Origin: Lachnospiraceae bacterium UBA7093 | Lineage (GTDB): Bacteria; Bacillota; Clostridia; Lachnospirales; Lachnospiraceae | Length of the DNA stretch: 49,625 bases | Reading direction: 5' to 3' | Assembly (NCBI GenBank): GCA_002492465.1 | Contig: DKYT01000052.1 | Location: 1 to 49,625 of the forward strand | In this document: positions 22,989 through 35,200 of the stretch, piece after piece | Layout: every line of letters begins with the position of its first letter | Numbering within the stretch: position 1 is the first letter of the stretch | Translations under genes and position numbers: made by a program | The notes under the pieces: model-generated | What the model saw: only the letters and a program-made list of their open reading frames with translations | Told to the model about the DNA's origin: nothing | Databases searched by the model: none

Positions 22989-23533
22989 TGAAAAGAGCAT
23001 TGTCATTTATTGGAAATATGATATTTATAGCGGCGGTGCTGTACCTGTGCTATTTTATTACCCAGGCGGTGCAGGACCGTTCTCCCAGTGTGTTTGGTTA
23101 TAGAATGCTGCGGGTTATGACGGACAGCATGAAGCCTGTTTTTTCCAGTGGAGACTGTATCATTGTGAAGGAAACGCCCAAAGAGGAGCTAGCGGTAGGA
23201 GATATCGTCACCTTTGTTTCTTCCGACCCCTCCCTGCAGGGCAATCTCAATACACATAGAATCGTAGATATTGCCAGGGACTATACCAATGGGGAAATGG
23301 TTTACTATACCAAAGGCGACAATAACAGCTGGGTGGACGATTACACCACCCCCTACGAAGAGATTGTGGGTAAATATATAAAAACCCTGCCCTTTGGGAA
23401 AAAGTTTTCGGAGCTTCTGGCGAAGCTGTCCGACCGGGATTATTATTTTGCAATTGTAATTGTACCGATTCTTATTTGCTTTATTTCCTGCATTCTTCAA
23501 CTGATGAGGGATATACGAAAAAGAGTAAAATAA
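22988..23533 (+). CDS. sipW: SipW-type signal peptidase I (Ser/His)
   Basis: A 181-residue protein with an N-terminal membrane helix (about residues 7-26) and a C-terminal one (about 152-173). The catalytic motif VMTDSMKPVFSSGD has Ser47. The general base is His90 in NTHRI instead of the bacterial Lys, and Asp111 lies in YTKGDNN. This Ser-His-Asp set defines the SipW/ER type that matures TasA-like proteins. The start codon shares the last A of the upstream stop, so translation is coupled. Its likely substrates are the neighbours with AYAWF-like signal ends at 19138, 23550 and 24331, and perhaps 25144. Confidence 0.92.
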   Translation: MKRALSFIGNMIFIAAVLYLCYFITQAVQDRSPSVFGYRMLRVMTDSMKPVFSSGDCIIVKETPKEELAVGDIVTFVSSDPSLQGNLNTHRIVDIARDYTNGEMVYYTKGDNNSWVDDYTTPYEEIVGKYIKTLPFGKKFSELLAKLSDRDYYFAIVIVPILICFISCILQLMRDIRKRVK

Positions 23534-23549
23534 ATGATGTGGTGGGAAA

Positions 23550-24326
23550 ATGAAGAAATTCAGGCAATTCTTTCAGGAAAAAATCATACTGAGCGCAGTG
23601 ATGTGCGTGCTTCTTGCAGTGGTGCTGACGACGGCTACCACTGCTTGGTATGCCATAAACAACTCCACGAAGACTTACGGGCTTGACATTAAGCTGGGAG
23701 GAATCGGTGGAATTAAGGTGGCGACCACGGCTGGAGGAGAGGATATTATGGCGGATCCTAACCTTCCTAAAAACGAGGACGGCTATCCTATTATTTCTAT
23801 TAATCTGAGGGAATTTGAAAACATACAAAGCGGCAGAATTGCGCCCGGCGCTTACGGTCAGCTGCCCTTTTATATTACGGCGCTGGGGGAGAATGTTAAA
23901 TTCTATTCCATCAAGGTGCAGATGGAGTATCGTCCTGCCTCCGCCAGCGTTACCGAAGAGCAAAGGCAGAAAATACAGGATATTATCAACGATCATATTT
24001 CGGTTTATACATCCAAATATACAGACGGAGACGGAATTGTCCGCTTTGAAAATCCCCTTACCTATTATGTGGACGAGACGGATGCGGTGACGGCGGCGAC
24101 AGGTCCTCTTATTTATATGGAAGAGGTTTTTACGGAAATCTACTGGGTATGGAATTATGAGCTGACAGATATACCCGATTACGACGGAATCGAGAGATTT
24201 CACGGTATGGATACCCGTAAGGCGGTGCGTGCCTATGACGAGGAAGACACTACCCTGGGGAATTACATAGACGATATCTGGTTTAACATATACATTGAGG
24301 GTATGACGGAAGAGGCAGGTGATTAG
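23550..24326 (+). CDS. Exported protein with SipW-type signal sequence
   Basis: A 258-residue protein. MKKFRQFFQEKI leads into a helix ending TTATTAWYAINN, the SipW-cognate site. The mature chain contains GLDIKLGGIGGIKVAT near its start and ends with IWFNIYIEGMTEEAGD, a shortened form of the IWxEGxD motif seen in the two upstream proteins, without the Cys. It is probably a TasA-like fibre subunit or cap. GGTGGGAAA precedes the ATG. It lies directly after the signal peptidase gene. Confidence 0.75.
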   Translation: MKKFRQFFQEKIILSAVMCVLLAVVLTTATTAWYAINNSTKTYGLDIKLGGIGGIKVATTAGGEDIMADPNLPKNEDGYPIISINLREFENIQSGRIAPGAYGQLPFYITALGENVKFYSIKVQMEYRPASASVTEEQRQKIQDIINDHISVYTSKYTDGDGIVRFENPLTYYVDETDAVTAATGPLIYMEEVFTEIYWVWNYELTDIPDYDGIERFHGMDTRKAVRAYDEEDTTLGNYIDDIWFNIYIEGMTEEAGD

Positions 24327-24330
24327 AAGG

Positions 24331-25083
24331 ATGAGCAAAATCAAAAAAATAGTTGTGATTGCCGTGTGCGCGCTCCTGTGTCTGATGGCGGCAGGCGGCA
24401 CTTTTGCCTGGTATCTCAGGGAAGAGGAAAAGCGTGCCGAGACGGAGACGGCTAAGGTAATGGCACCTTATAACTTATATTTGATGAATTCTAATGCAAG
24501 AGATACCCTGCAGTTTGCAGTAGGTAATCTGCACCCGGGGGAAACCAAGCAGGTGGTGATCTGCGTATCCAATAAACGTCCTGACAATTATGAGGGAGAT
24601 GCCAGCGAGATGACAGAACTGGTAAAGGATTCGGAGTTTGGCTATGATCTGATGCTGGTGCATACGGATAATCTGGCGGTGGACTATCAGGTGTATCCTT
24701 TGGCGAGAAATGACAGAACCCCGGAAGGCGTGCTTCCTGACGGGGCAATCATTATGGAGGACGATACCAAGGAACTGTATTACTGGACTAAAATGGCGAA
24801 CTCCCTGGGCGGAAACGACAGATCAGAGGATCTGAGAAAAAGAGTTTTTGGAGAAGTCGACACAAGTAATATTGTTAACGTAGGTTCTTACTGGCTTTCG
24901 GATGATGATGGCATGCAGCTTGCTTACCGGGTAAACGCCAACGGCGAGGGAAGCTATGAATATGATTATTACCTGGTTGAGGTAACATGGAAGGACATCT
25001 CCAATTTTGATGTTTATAAAAAAGAAACAGATCTGGTGTATGTGGTGGTAAATGCAAAACAGCCAAGACCTGTAGATAAATAA
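24331..25083 (+). CDS. Exported protein with SipW-type signal sequence
   Basis: A 250-residue protein. The N-terminal helix (about residues 5-22) ends AAGGTFAWYLREEE, again the SipW-type site. I chose the ATG at 24331, which has AGGTGA 9 bases upstream, rather than the GTG at 24319 that overlaps the previous stop. The mature part is acidic and rich in beta-prone segments (LQFAVGNLHPGETKQVVICV). I see no known enzymatic motif. The NLHPGETK-type loop recalls other TasA/camelysin members, in which a (L)xPG(D/E) motif is common. It is likely a minor fibre component. Confidence 0.72.
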   Translation: MSKIKKIVVIAVCALLCLMAAGGTFAWYLREEEKRAETETAKVMAPYNLYLMNSNARDTLQFAVGNLHPGETKQVVICVSNKRPDNYEGDASEMTELVKDSEFGYDLMLVHTDNLAVDYQVYPLARNDRTPEGVLPDGAIIMEDDTKELYYWTKMANSLGGNDRSEDLRKRVFGEVDTSNIVNVGSYWLSDDDGMQLAYRVNANGEGSYEYDYYLVEVTWKDISNFDVYKKETDLVYVVVNAKQPRPVDK

Positions 25084-25143
25084 ACGCGGCTGCAGTGGGA
25101 ATTACGGAAAAAGAGAAATCCCGGCGGCAGATAGGAAAGACGG

Positions 25144-26241
25144 ATGCAGAAAGTAAAACCGGAAAAGAAAAAGAGAGTGAAAAAAACAGAAAAGAAAAGC
25201 AGGATTCCCCAGATCATGTTTACAGCTTTGGCGGGACTTCTTGTTTTAGGGGTGTCTATTACCGTTTACTCTAAGTATTATAAGACAGGCTATAACAAGG
25301 GCATGGCAATTGCTTCAGGGTTTTATTTCAGCAGTAATTTTATGGCGGTAACAGAGGACATTAAGGGAAAGACCATGGAGGAAATCGCCAAAAACCATTT
25401 GGATTCAGTCATTATATCGGCAAACCCTACATCCTGGAAAGGAACGGACGCCTATACCTTTGCAGTGGAGGTGAGAAATTATGACAACCATCTGCTGTAT
25501 AATGACAGAGATTTGAATGTGGAATATCAGATCGAATTTATGCTTTTGGAGGATCCCAAAGGAGCCACCTATCAGGTTGGTTTTGGAACGGAGACAAAGC
25601 GGTTAGCAAAAAAAGGCAGCGTGGTCACCTTTAAAGGGAAGCTGCCGGGAGGAAGCCTGAAGGCGGATGTGTACAGCCTGTCAGTGGGAATGACCAATGC
25701 CGGCATCTATGAACCTGCCGACGTGCTGATGGTTGCTTATCCCACAGGTCCGGATTATCTTGTGGATACGAAATGTATGGCGGGGATTGTCCGCGCTATT
25801 TTTGAAGAGAGAGAATTTAAGATTGAAGAGGGAAGCGGATTTACCGTTATGAATACGGAGGATTATGAGAAGGACTGGAAAGCGGCGGTGGAATCGGAGG
25901 CAGGATTTGTATACCAGCTGATTACCACGGGAAGCTACACCGGTTCGGAAACCACCTCCACCAGAAAGAAAATTAAAGTAAAGTGGGATAAAGATATGTT
26001 CAAGATCAGCTTGAACGATGAATATTATCAGCAGGCACTGAACCATGATAAGGAACACCCATCTGAGCCAAAGCAGTATTATGAAGAGGGAAACTGGCAG
26101 GTCATGGAAGTGGAAGTGATGCCCTATGCATCCATTAAGTTTGTATTTTTCCGACAGGACGGATTTGAGACGGGGTTGAACGGCATAACCCAAAAGGAAG
26201 ACTTTGAAGGTAAAATCACTGCAGAAGTGGTTACGCAGTAA
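25144..26241 (+). CDS. Exported protein with variant SipW-type signal
   Basis: A 365-residue protein. A very basic tail (KPEKKKRVKKTEKKSR) leads into a helix and then TVYSKYYKTGYNKGMAIASG, followed by FYFSSN. This resembles the variant signal class seen in Lachnospiraceae, where the helix ends in (A/S)K(Y/F) and FYF(T/S)S follows. The mature region appears to be beta-rich and contains LLEDPKGATYQVGFGTE. AGGAAAG precedes the ATG. A 60-base gap separates it from the previous gene, without a recognised promoter. It lies just before the giant protein and may help to attach it. Confidence 0.7.
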   Translation: MQKVKPEKKKRVKKTEKKSRIPQIMFTALAGLLVLGVSITVYSKYYKTGYNKGMAIASGFYFSSNFMAVTEDIKGKTMEEIAKNHLDSVIISANPTSWKGTDAYTFAVEVRNYDNHLLYNDRDLNVEYQIEFMLLEDPKGATYQVGFGTETKRLAKKGSVVTFKGKLPGGSLKADVYSLSVGMTNAGIYEPADVLMVAYPTGPDYLVDTKCMAGIVRAIFEEREFKIEEGSGFTVMNTEDYEKDWKAAVESEAGFVYQLITTGSYTGSETTSTRKKIKVKWDKDMFKISLNDEYYQQALNHDKEHPSEPKQYYEEGNWQVMEVEVMPYASIKFVFFRQDGFETGLNGITQKEDFEGKITAEVVTQ

Positions 26242-26273
26242 TTTTAAAATAGAAACAGACAGGTGATGAGAAA

Positions 26274-29200
26274 ATGAAAAAGAAAATGAGAATAATTCGC
26301 ATGGTTGCAATTTTACTGGCGATGGTTCTGTTTTTGAATAATGAGCAAATGGTTTATGTGCTTGCCACTGCCACAGGAAATGGGAACGGAGAAAATCAGA
26401 TTGTGGAGAATACGCTTCCTGATGAGGGCTCAGTTGGCAATAACATCTCTCCGGAGGAAAATCCTGACGGGGAAGGGACAACAGAAGAAGTGACATGCGA
26501 GCATAACTGGGTAACCAATGATGAGGGAACCCAGGAAGTGTGTAGTAAGTGTGGGGAGGTAAAAACGATAGAACCGGAGAATCCCCAGGAACCGGAGGAA
26601 TCCTGCGAGCATGATTGGGTGACAAATGATGAGGGAACTGAAGCAACGTGCAGCAAATGCGGGGAGACAAAAACGATAGAACCGGAGAATCCTCAGGAAC
26701 CGGAGGAATCCTGCGAGCATGACTGGGTGACAAATGATGAGGGAACTGAAGCAACGTGCAGTAAGTGCGGGGAGACAAAAACGATAGAGCCAGAGAATCC
26801 TCAGGAACCGGAAGAACCCTGCGAGCATGACTGGGTGGTAAACGATGAGGGAACCCAGGCGGTGTGCAGCAAGTGCGGCGAAACTAAGGAAGTGGAGCCG
26901 GAGGAAGAGCCCTGTGAGCACGATTGGGTGATGAACGATGAGGGGACTCAGGAAGTATGCAGTAAATGCGGGGAGGTAAAGCCCATAGAGCCGGATACTC
27001 CGGAGGAGGAGTGTGAGCATGAATGGATCGTGGATCCTGACACTTCTCTGACAATCTGTAGCAAGTGCGGAAAGGAAAAACCTCTGGAGGAGGAGTGTGA
27101 GCATGAATGGGTCATGGATCCCGACACTTCTCTAATGGTCTGCAGCAAGTGCGGAAAGGAAAAAACCTCGGAAGAAGAGTGCGAACATGAATGGATGCGG
27201 GATCCTGAAACTCTGCTGATTATTTGTAGTAAATGCGGAAAAGAAAAGACGGCGGAAGATACCTGTGAGCATGAGTGGATGAGAGATCCTGAAACCTTAT
27301 TGGTGGTTTGCAGTAAATGCTATGAGGCGTCTCTGGAGGAGGAAGAGGAATGCCCTGAGGGCGGATTCCATATTTATGATTTGAATGAAGAAGGCACAGG
27401 CTGGGTCTGTGTTCTTTGTGGCGCTTATAAAGAAACTTTAGATGTACTGGATGTGACCCTTGAGATGTATCTGAAGGCTATGGGAGACGTGAGTCTTTTG
27501 GGGTTGGACGATGCGGATGATCCGGCATCCTCTAAGCTGCCCAGAACCAAGGCTGAGTTGGATGGATATGCATCCAAGGTTTTGACCATTGCTTCTTTGG
27601 GCGATCTGCTGGTAATACAGGAATTGAGCAAGGAGACAGACTTCAAGGGCTATTCCCTGGAATTTTCCAATCGCTCTTTAGGAAAGCTGTCGGCAAATTA
27701 TTCGGTGGACACCTGGGAACTGAGCAATGTGACGGAATTTAAGGGAATAGGAGATGCGGATCATCCTTTCAGCGGAACGGTATATGCAGGTATTACGGGT
27801 GTAAACCTGGAATTGTCGGTGCCCTTGTTCGCCTATGCCTCTACAGATGCCGGTATTCACACCATGAACATCAAGAGCAATATTCAGGTCAACGACAGCG
27901 CTACGCCTGTAGGACTTATAGCGGGAACGCTGGTAAAGGGTGATGCGGCGGCGTTTACTTTTGGAAAGAGTGTGAATCTGGAGGGGACTGTTTCCAATGC
28001 TTCCGGCGCGGCGGGTATGCTTTTCGGAAGGGTTGAAAATGAAGGCGGAGCGAACCTGATGGAGATCAATCTGGACAGTTCCAAGATTACCTATACAGCG
28101 GATTCCAGTGTTTCAGGGCGTCATGTAGGCGGTGTGATCGGAGAAATTCAGGGAAAGGTAAAATTGAACATATCCTCTCCGGGACTGGTGAGCAGGGTGA
28201 GCGTGGGTTCTGTGGACAGCACCTTAAGTCTGGGAGATGCCCTTACTTGGGATGCAAGTGCGGCAGGAATGTACGTGGGCGCTATGGAAGGCGGAGAGAT
28301 CGCTATATCCGGCAACGCCCAAAGTTATCCGGCGCAGGTGGGAAAAGCCCAGGGCGCGGCAAGAGGAGGCGTAAACGGCGGACTTGTGGGATTGGTTCTG
28401 GAAACCAAGGTCAGTACAGACGGCAGTCAGGTTTCAATTGCAGGCTCCGGTGTAACAGGGCAGGTTGCAGGTGGCGTTTTCGGATACTATCAGCATAAAG
28501 ACGGTGTTTCCCTATCTTTGGAGAATATTCTGATTGACACGCCTGTCAGTGCGGAAGGCACTCAGTATGCAGGAGGCGTATTAGGGCGTTATTATGGGAA
28601 TGAGAACGGAAGCGCGGCGAAGGCTTACGATATGATTTCTAATGTAACAGTGCAGAAAGAAGTGAAGGCATATCAGTTTGCGGCGGGCATAATTGGAGCT
28701 GTGCAGGGATCTAATCTGAAAATTAAGGATGTCTCCGTTACGGGAAATATTACCAGCGTATCAGGAGGAACAGATGATAACAGGCGGGGTGTCGGCGGTG
28801 TGATCGGACGACTGGAAGGGCAGTATGTGGAGATCGACGGAGCCAAGGTAAGAACCACCTTTCAAGCAGGTTCCTTTTTAGCAGGTGGCATAGTAGGAGA
28901 GGTGGCTAAGTGGGGGGACCAAAATGCAATTTTGAAGATAACAGATCCTGTTGTGGAAAGTACTTTTGGAAATAATGATGCGCATTACAGAGGAGGCATA
29001 TTAGGTTATGTAGATTCAGGCAATTTTATAGCGTTGGACGGCAGCGTTCAGGTGGAAATGAACAATTCTCAGAACTATGGCAGGATCGGTCATATAGCAG
29101 GCTTCCAGAAAGAGTCTCTGATTTATCTTGAGGAGAATGCAGAATACACCAGACCTACCGGAAAGAACTGGCAGGACGATATTGGCAATTATGGCGGCGT

Positions 29201-32200
29201 ATATAGAAACGGAACATGGGGAGAGAGCGCTCCCTTAATTTCCTATGCAGATGGAAAGGTCATGGGAACGGTAGGAAATTCTGGCGGTACATGGCTGATC
29301 GACAGCGAGGCGGATCTGATCCGTCTTGCAATTATGCTGAATACAGAGGAAAACTATGCGGCGGAATGCTTTGGCGGTACCGGAAAAGGTGATCTGTTAG
29401 CAGGTTCTTACCAGGTCGCCAGATCTCTGGATGTGAATGGAAGCGGAATTTATGATCTGAACAGAAACGACAGTACAGGCAAAGGGCAGATGTTTAGGGG
29501 AAGCTTCAAAGGAGCAGGCAGCGGAACAGCCATTGATATGGGCGAGGTAAGCACAAACCAAAAATATCTGGGTCTGTTTCCCTATGCAGGAGGGGGAGCG
29601 GAGATTTCAGGTTTTACCTTGAAGCGCACTGTCAATTATGCAGAAGATTATGTTGGCGGTTTGGCAAGCGATATCAGCGGAAACTTTACAACACGGGATG
29701 TGACACTCCTCTTAAATATACAATCTCCATCCAATGACAGAGAGCATTATTATGGCGGTGTTGCGGGCAGAATCGTCCAGGCGGGAGGCGAAGAACTTAC
29801 CGTAGAAAACCTTAAGGTGGGAGGAGCCTGGAGGATAAACCGTAACAACACGGTGATGGGCGGTTTGTCTGCTGTCTACAATCAGAATGATGCTAATAGC
29901 TGTTCCAGGATTGTGGTAGATGGATTTGAATTGTTGGAAAGCTTCGACTTGGTTTCGGCGGGGTATAGAAGCAGCGGTATGTTCACAAGGCTGAATGATA
30001 CTCAAACGAATAAAGACAGGACAAAGCTGTCCATGCAGAATATTAAGATCCACAATGGAGCGAAGATGACCTTGAATCAGGATACAAATGACTGGGGCAG
30101 TGGATGGCTTGGTATGACATGGAACGATGTGGCGCCGGATGACACGAAACATTATTCCATAAAGGATATTCAGATCGGAGACGGCGGCAGCGCGGAGCAG
30201 GGGCCTGCTTACAGTTCCAGGGCAGTGTTCGGCGGGCTGGTAGATACCATAACAGGTCGCATTCAACTGCAGAATATCTCCATTCAAAACGGTATCTTCC
30301 ATAATTTGGCGGGAAGAGACCGCATTGGTCTGTTGTTCCGCAGGGGATCTGACGCCCTGATAGAGATCGATGGGTACGATATTGCAGGACGCAGCATTGG
30401 AGATGCAGGCGGGGCGGATAATACAGGCGCAGTACGGCTTGTGAATTTTAGCGGTGCAAGATTTGATGAGATTGTAGCAAGCAATTTAACATATAATAAC
30501 GGTAATTACCTGGATCAGTATGAAAGGGGCGGGGTTGTCAATCTTATTTATGATGGATTTACAACAGGACATAAGGTCTATCAGAACAGACTCCTTGACA
30601 ATAAAAATAATGAATGTACCAGATATTATTATAATCTCTTCGGAAGCAGTTTCGCGGCAGAGGAGAATTTCCTTCCGGAGTCTGAGAAGCTGGTGAAGAA
30701 TGGGGAGATCATCGCCAATGAGAGGCAGATGATGATCTGGCATTTGAACCATTATATGACCAGCGGTATCAAAAGATATCTGAGTCCTTATTATGCGGGA
30801 GGGCAGGTCAGCGACTATGCAGGTGGTACAGAAACTACCACTTTTAAAGGATGCATTGATCTAAAAGGAGTCAGCTATTACCCTACTGTGGTTTCACCTT
30901 CCCGGGGAGAGTATCTTTTCATCAAGGGGGATGACGGAAGAGGAGCGGAGATTAAATTCCATGCCCAGGAGATCTGTGATGCGGCAGGCGATAAAATGAA
31001 GCCTGAAAATGCTTCCAGAGAGCATTATATGATGCATGGCGGTCTGTTTATCAGCCGATCCGGAAATGTGACTGTAAAGGGAGATGAGGATTTTCTTACC
31101 TTAAGCGGTACAGTGGCGCATCTTTCCCAGGCAACTTGCTCCGGCGCGCTGTTTGTAAAGTATATAACCGGAACAAAAAATGTGTATCGTGTTCGTATGA
31201 AAGACTTGTATTTGACGAATTACAAGGGAGAAGACGGTGAAGGTTTATTGATAGGACGGGTTGGCGGGGATCCAAATTATAACAACACCTGGACCGAAAC
31301 AAACCTTGATCTGTCCTGGATTGAAACAGAGTATGCAACGACAGGGAAAAAAGCGGCGGCGGCGTTGATTGGTGTTTCCGGAAATGCACAGGCAAAAAAT
31401 ATCAGCATTGAGTTTAAAAATATGAAGCTGGACAGCAGGAAAACAGAAGGCGTTTTTCAATTTGCAAGCTTGATTGACCGCAATTATTACCTGGAGGACA
31501 AAACAGACCAGAATATAAATGTTCTGAGAAGGCTGCGGTATCTGTTTACGGAGAATGCGTTTGATCCTAATAGCCCTGGTGCGGCTAAGGCGCCTTATTC
31601 GCCTTTTGACGGGACAAATGCAAATTACGGAAATAATGAATATACGGAATCCTATGTAACCATTGGGGCGGAACTGAAGGACGGCGTGGAATTCTGGGAT
31701 AACGAGAGAGGACCGGTGGATGGAACAACCTATGACCTGGCATTTTCCGGCGGGTATCAGTGGGATTACAATAACATAGAGAACGATTATGTTCCTTATG
31801 TACATACTAGCGAACATGTGGGAAGTAAGGAAATAGAGGTCAACCCCAAGAACAAACCGCTTCTGAAAGGCTGCGGTACCTACGAGGATCCTTACCAGAT
31901 TGACAGTGCGAAACAGCTGCTGGCATTGGGAAGATATCTTCAAAATAAAAATGATACGAAATATCTGGAAGGCTGGCAGATTAATAAATTCGAATCAGGA
32001 CGCAGCGGCGCCGGTTCTATTTGTAATAAAACCTGTCATAATGGCGGTTCAGATGTGCGAACTTACGGAGACAGTGATTTTCCTACCCAGGAAGAGCTGA
32101 GCCAGGCATATTATATGGTTATGGAAGATATTAAGCTGGATGGTATGTCAAATTCTACGGATAAGCAGATCGCAGAGGATTTCCTGGGGCTGGGAACGGA

Positions 32201-35200
32201 AAATATGCCTTTCAGGGGTGTGATCGTTGGGAAAAAGCAGGATGACGGCAGCTATCCTACTATTTCTCTGCCTATAAGAAGAAATTATACCGATGCTACA
32301 GCCGATGCAAATCATGGGTTTATTCAATATGCAAAGGGCGCCGTGGTGAAGGATCTTCATATTAAGGGAGGAGATCCTAAGGGAGATACCACAAGAACAG
32401 GAATTGTCAAAGTGAGATCTATGGCAAGCGGCGTTATAGCATGTATTCTTGGCGGCGACAATATTATCGATAATGTTACGGTGGAATTGCAGGTAGGCAG
32501 ATATAACGGTCAGGAAATTCAGGCAGGCGCTTATGTTGCCAACATAAGACAAGGAAGTCTGATCCTGAGAAATTTAAGTGAAAATTCGGCAAAAGGCTTT
32601 CAGGTAGGAAACTTTATATCCGATAACGGAACGAATGGGCGGTTGGCTGACGGTACAACTGCAGCGGACAAACAGGGAATTTATACATCCGGTTTAATAG
32701 GCAAGGTGGAGAACGGCTGCGTCATATATGATGATGCAGGAGCTCCTTATAGTGAGAAAGTACTTTCCCATGACGCTGTTTCCATCGGCGGGATCTATGC
32801 CAATGATGCTGGATATCCTATTTGTAAGCACTATGATATTATTGTAAAAAGTCATTTGGATGCGGACGGAAAGATTGCGCTGACTTCAGCGCTGCAGGGG
32901 AGCGTTACCCACTTTACGGCGCAGGTAGCGAATGCCTCCCAGCTCCAGGTTGTTTCCATGGCAATTAATTCAGACGCTTTTTCTGTCTGTTATCAGAAAG
33001 GCGGTTATGATAAAATAGCAGCCTGCCGTAAGGCGGCATATAGTGATGTGGGAGCGGTTCCAGCGTCGGGTACCGCAGATTTTACAAATGCAACCACAGA
33101 GGATGATAAAACATACGATTATCCATACTTGTATAAGAATTATATTGCCTTTAATAATTCCAGCGGAAGAGCGGGAACCTTTGCCAGTGCAGGCAGCGGA
33201 GAGCGGGTCAGCAGATTAAACGGAGTGATTTCCAATACGACTCTTGCAGACAGCGTAGCGCTTAATGCCGTAATGAATTATCAGCTGTCAAATACAACAT
33301 ATGATATGGCAGTATATGACAGAGGATTCCGGGGAATAGGCGCTACTTACAGGATATTTTCAGCGGGTATCGCAAATCCCGAAGGCATTGCCTATGATCA
33401 GATTGTATCAGCAGATGCTTTTTATTCTGATTTCCGGGCAAACTTCACAGGGAACGGCGCGGTTATTCATCTGGGAATTGACAGAAGCTACGATACGTCT
33501 ATCCATACGGCGGCTTTGTTCAACGACCTTCTGGATAGAAAAAATACCTATGAATACACCCTTTCCGACTTTACGGTAACCGGAGCGGTGTCAACTGTGA
33601 TGAGAAATGCGGATGGAACTGTTGCCAGCGCCAGCGATGGTAACGATGGTAATGCGACATATGCGACACGTACAGCCGGCGTGGTTGGTTTAATGTATCG
33701 TCCGTGGAAAATCGAGAAGGTACGGACAGAGAATATCACAATTGAGGGAAGAGGAAATACAGGCGGTATTGTGGCTTGGATTGAAGCGGATATCGGTAAG
33801 CCTGATGATATTAAGACATACAGCTTTAACGAATGCGTCATAGGGGAAGGGACAAAGGCTGATTCCTATGGCGGCAGCGTGGGCGGTGTGATCGGCGTAA
33901 TATGCCGGCATACGCCTACGCCTACGAGTGCGCATCTGGAAAACGTGAAGGTTAATCTGACAAGGTGTTCTGTCAGTGGAAGTTTGAGTAATCAGGTCTC
34001 TCTGACCGTTAAAAACAGAACGAAGGATAGAGGACCGGGAGGAAACGACGATTCCTGGAAACGACGTAATGTATGCCAGGCAGCAGCGGGAAGAAGCGGC
34101 GGGCTGGTTGGCTACATCGGAAGCAGATTTGAAGAACATGCAAAAGATTGTGATCAGGTTATGCCTGTTCAATTGACCATTGAAAACGGAACGGCGGAGT
34201 ATGCGCAGATAGTTGGCGCTTATTCTGCAGGCGGGTTGTTAGGGGAGTACGATGCACATCAGGATGCAGAGAGTCCTTCCACTGTTACGGCAAAGGCAGG
34301 TGTGACGGTTACAGGCAGCCGGGTCAGCTTATGCGAGATTGAAAGCTATAGATGGAATTTGAAATGGGGTACGAATGCCAGGGATGATTGGAGAAGCTAC
34401 GGCGCTGGCGGATTGATCGGCGGAATGAGAGGAAGAGAGCTGGTTGTTTCGGCATCTCAGGTGGTAAATACCAATATTACGGCATCCAGCGGTTCTGGAG
34501 ATGATGCTTTAGCCGCTACAAGAAACGGCAATCCGGGTATTTATGCAGGTGGCGCTGTTGGCTGCATCAAAGCCAGAGAGACTTCTATCACGGACGTTAC
34601 GGTGAAAGGAGATATTGACACAGGCGCTCAGGCGAACCTGGAGTTGGGCGGTCAGCAGTACCGCATTCGTTCCTGGGCATCAAGTGCAGGCGGGCTGATC
34701 GGAATGGCAACAGCGGTAAGTCCTTCTATGGCAGTTCCTTCCAATCTTAATCTGAGCAATATTAAAATAGAGGGAATGCGGATCGATGTAGACGACCGCA
34801 AGGATGAAACGGTATTTGAGACAGCGGGTGGCACAGATGGAAATGCCGGCGGTGTTATTGGCAGAAACCAGATGAATCTTACGATTAAGCCTAAGGCAGG
34901 GGACACTGCTCAGGATGCAGGGGCGAAAGTAGAAAATTGTATGATCCTGTGTTCCATTAATCATGCCGGGGGTATTTTGGGCGCCCAAGTAAAGCATTAC
35001 AATAATAATGGTAATGCAGCATGCCCTATTCGTAATACAAGTATTGAGAATGTGGCGGTGAAGAACAGCATTATCGGTACAAACAACACCGGAACATACC
35101 TGGTTTACGACAGAAACCAGAATTGGCGCGGCGTAGGTGGCATATATGGTTCATTGTCTTCTTCACAGAATGCAGATGGGCATAACAGACATTATCTGGA

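Noticed and set aside
25681..27104. Long minus-strand open frames opposite the signal-bearing gene and the Cys repeats
   Set aside because: They are by-products of codon bias and of the repeat sequence; they lack ribosome sites and have low-complexity, repeat-mirrored sequence.
26496..27347. Regular repeats resembling a CRISPR array
   Set aside because: The repeats are in frame within one long gene, encode a conserved Cys/His unit, vary in length by whole codons and have no spacer structure.
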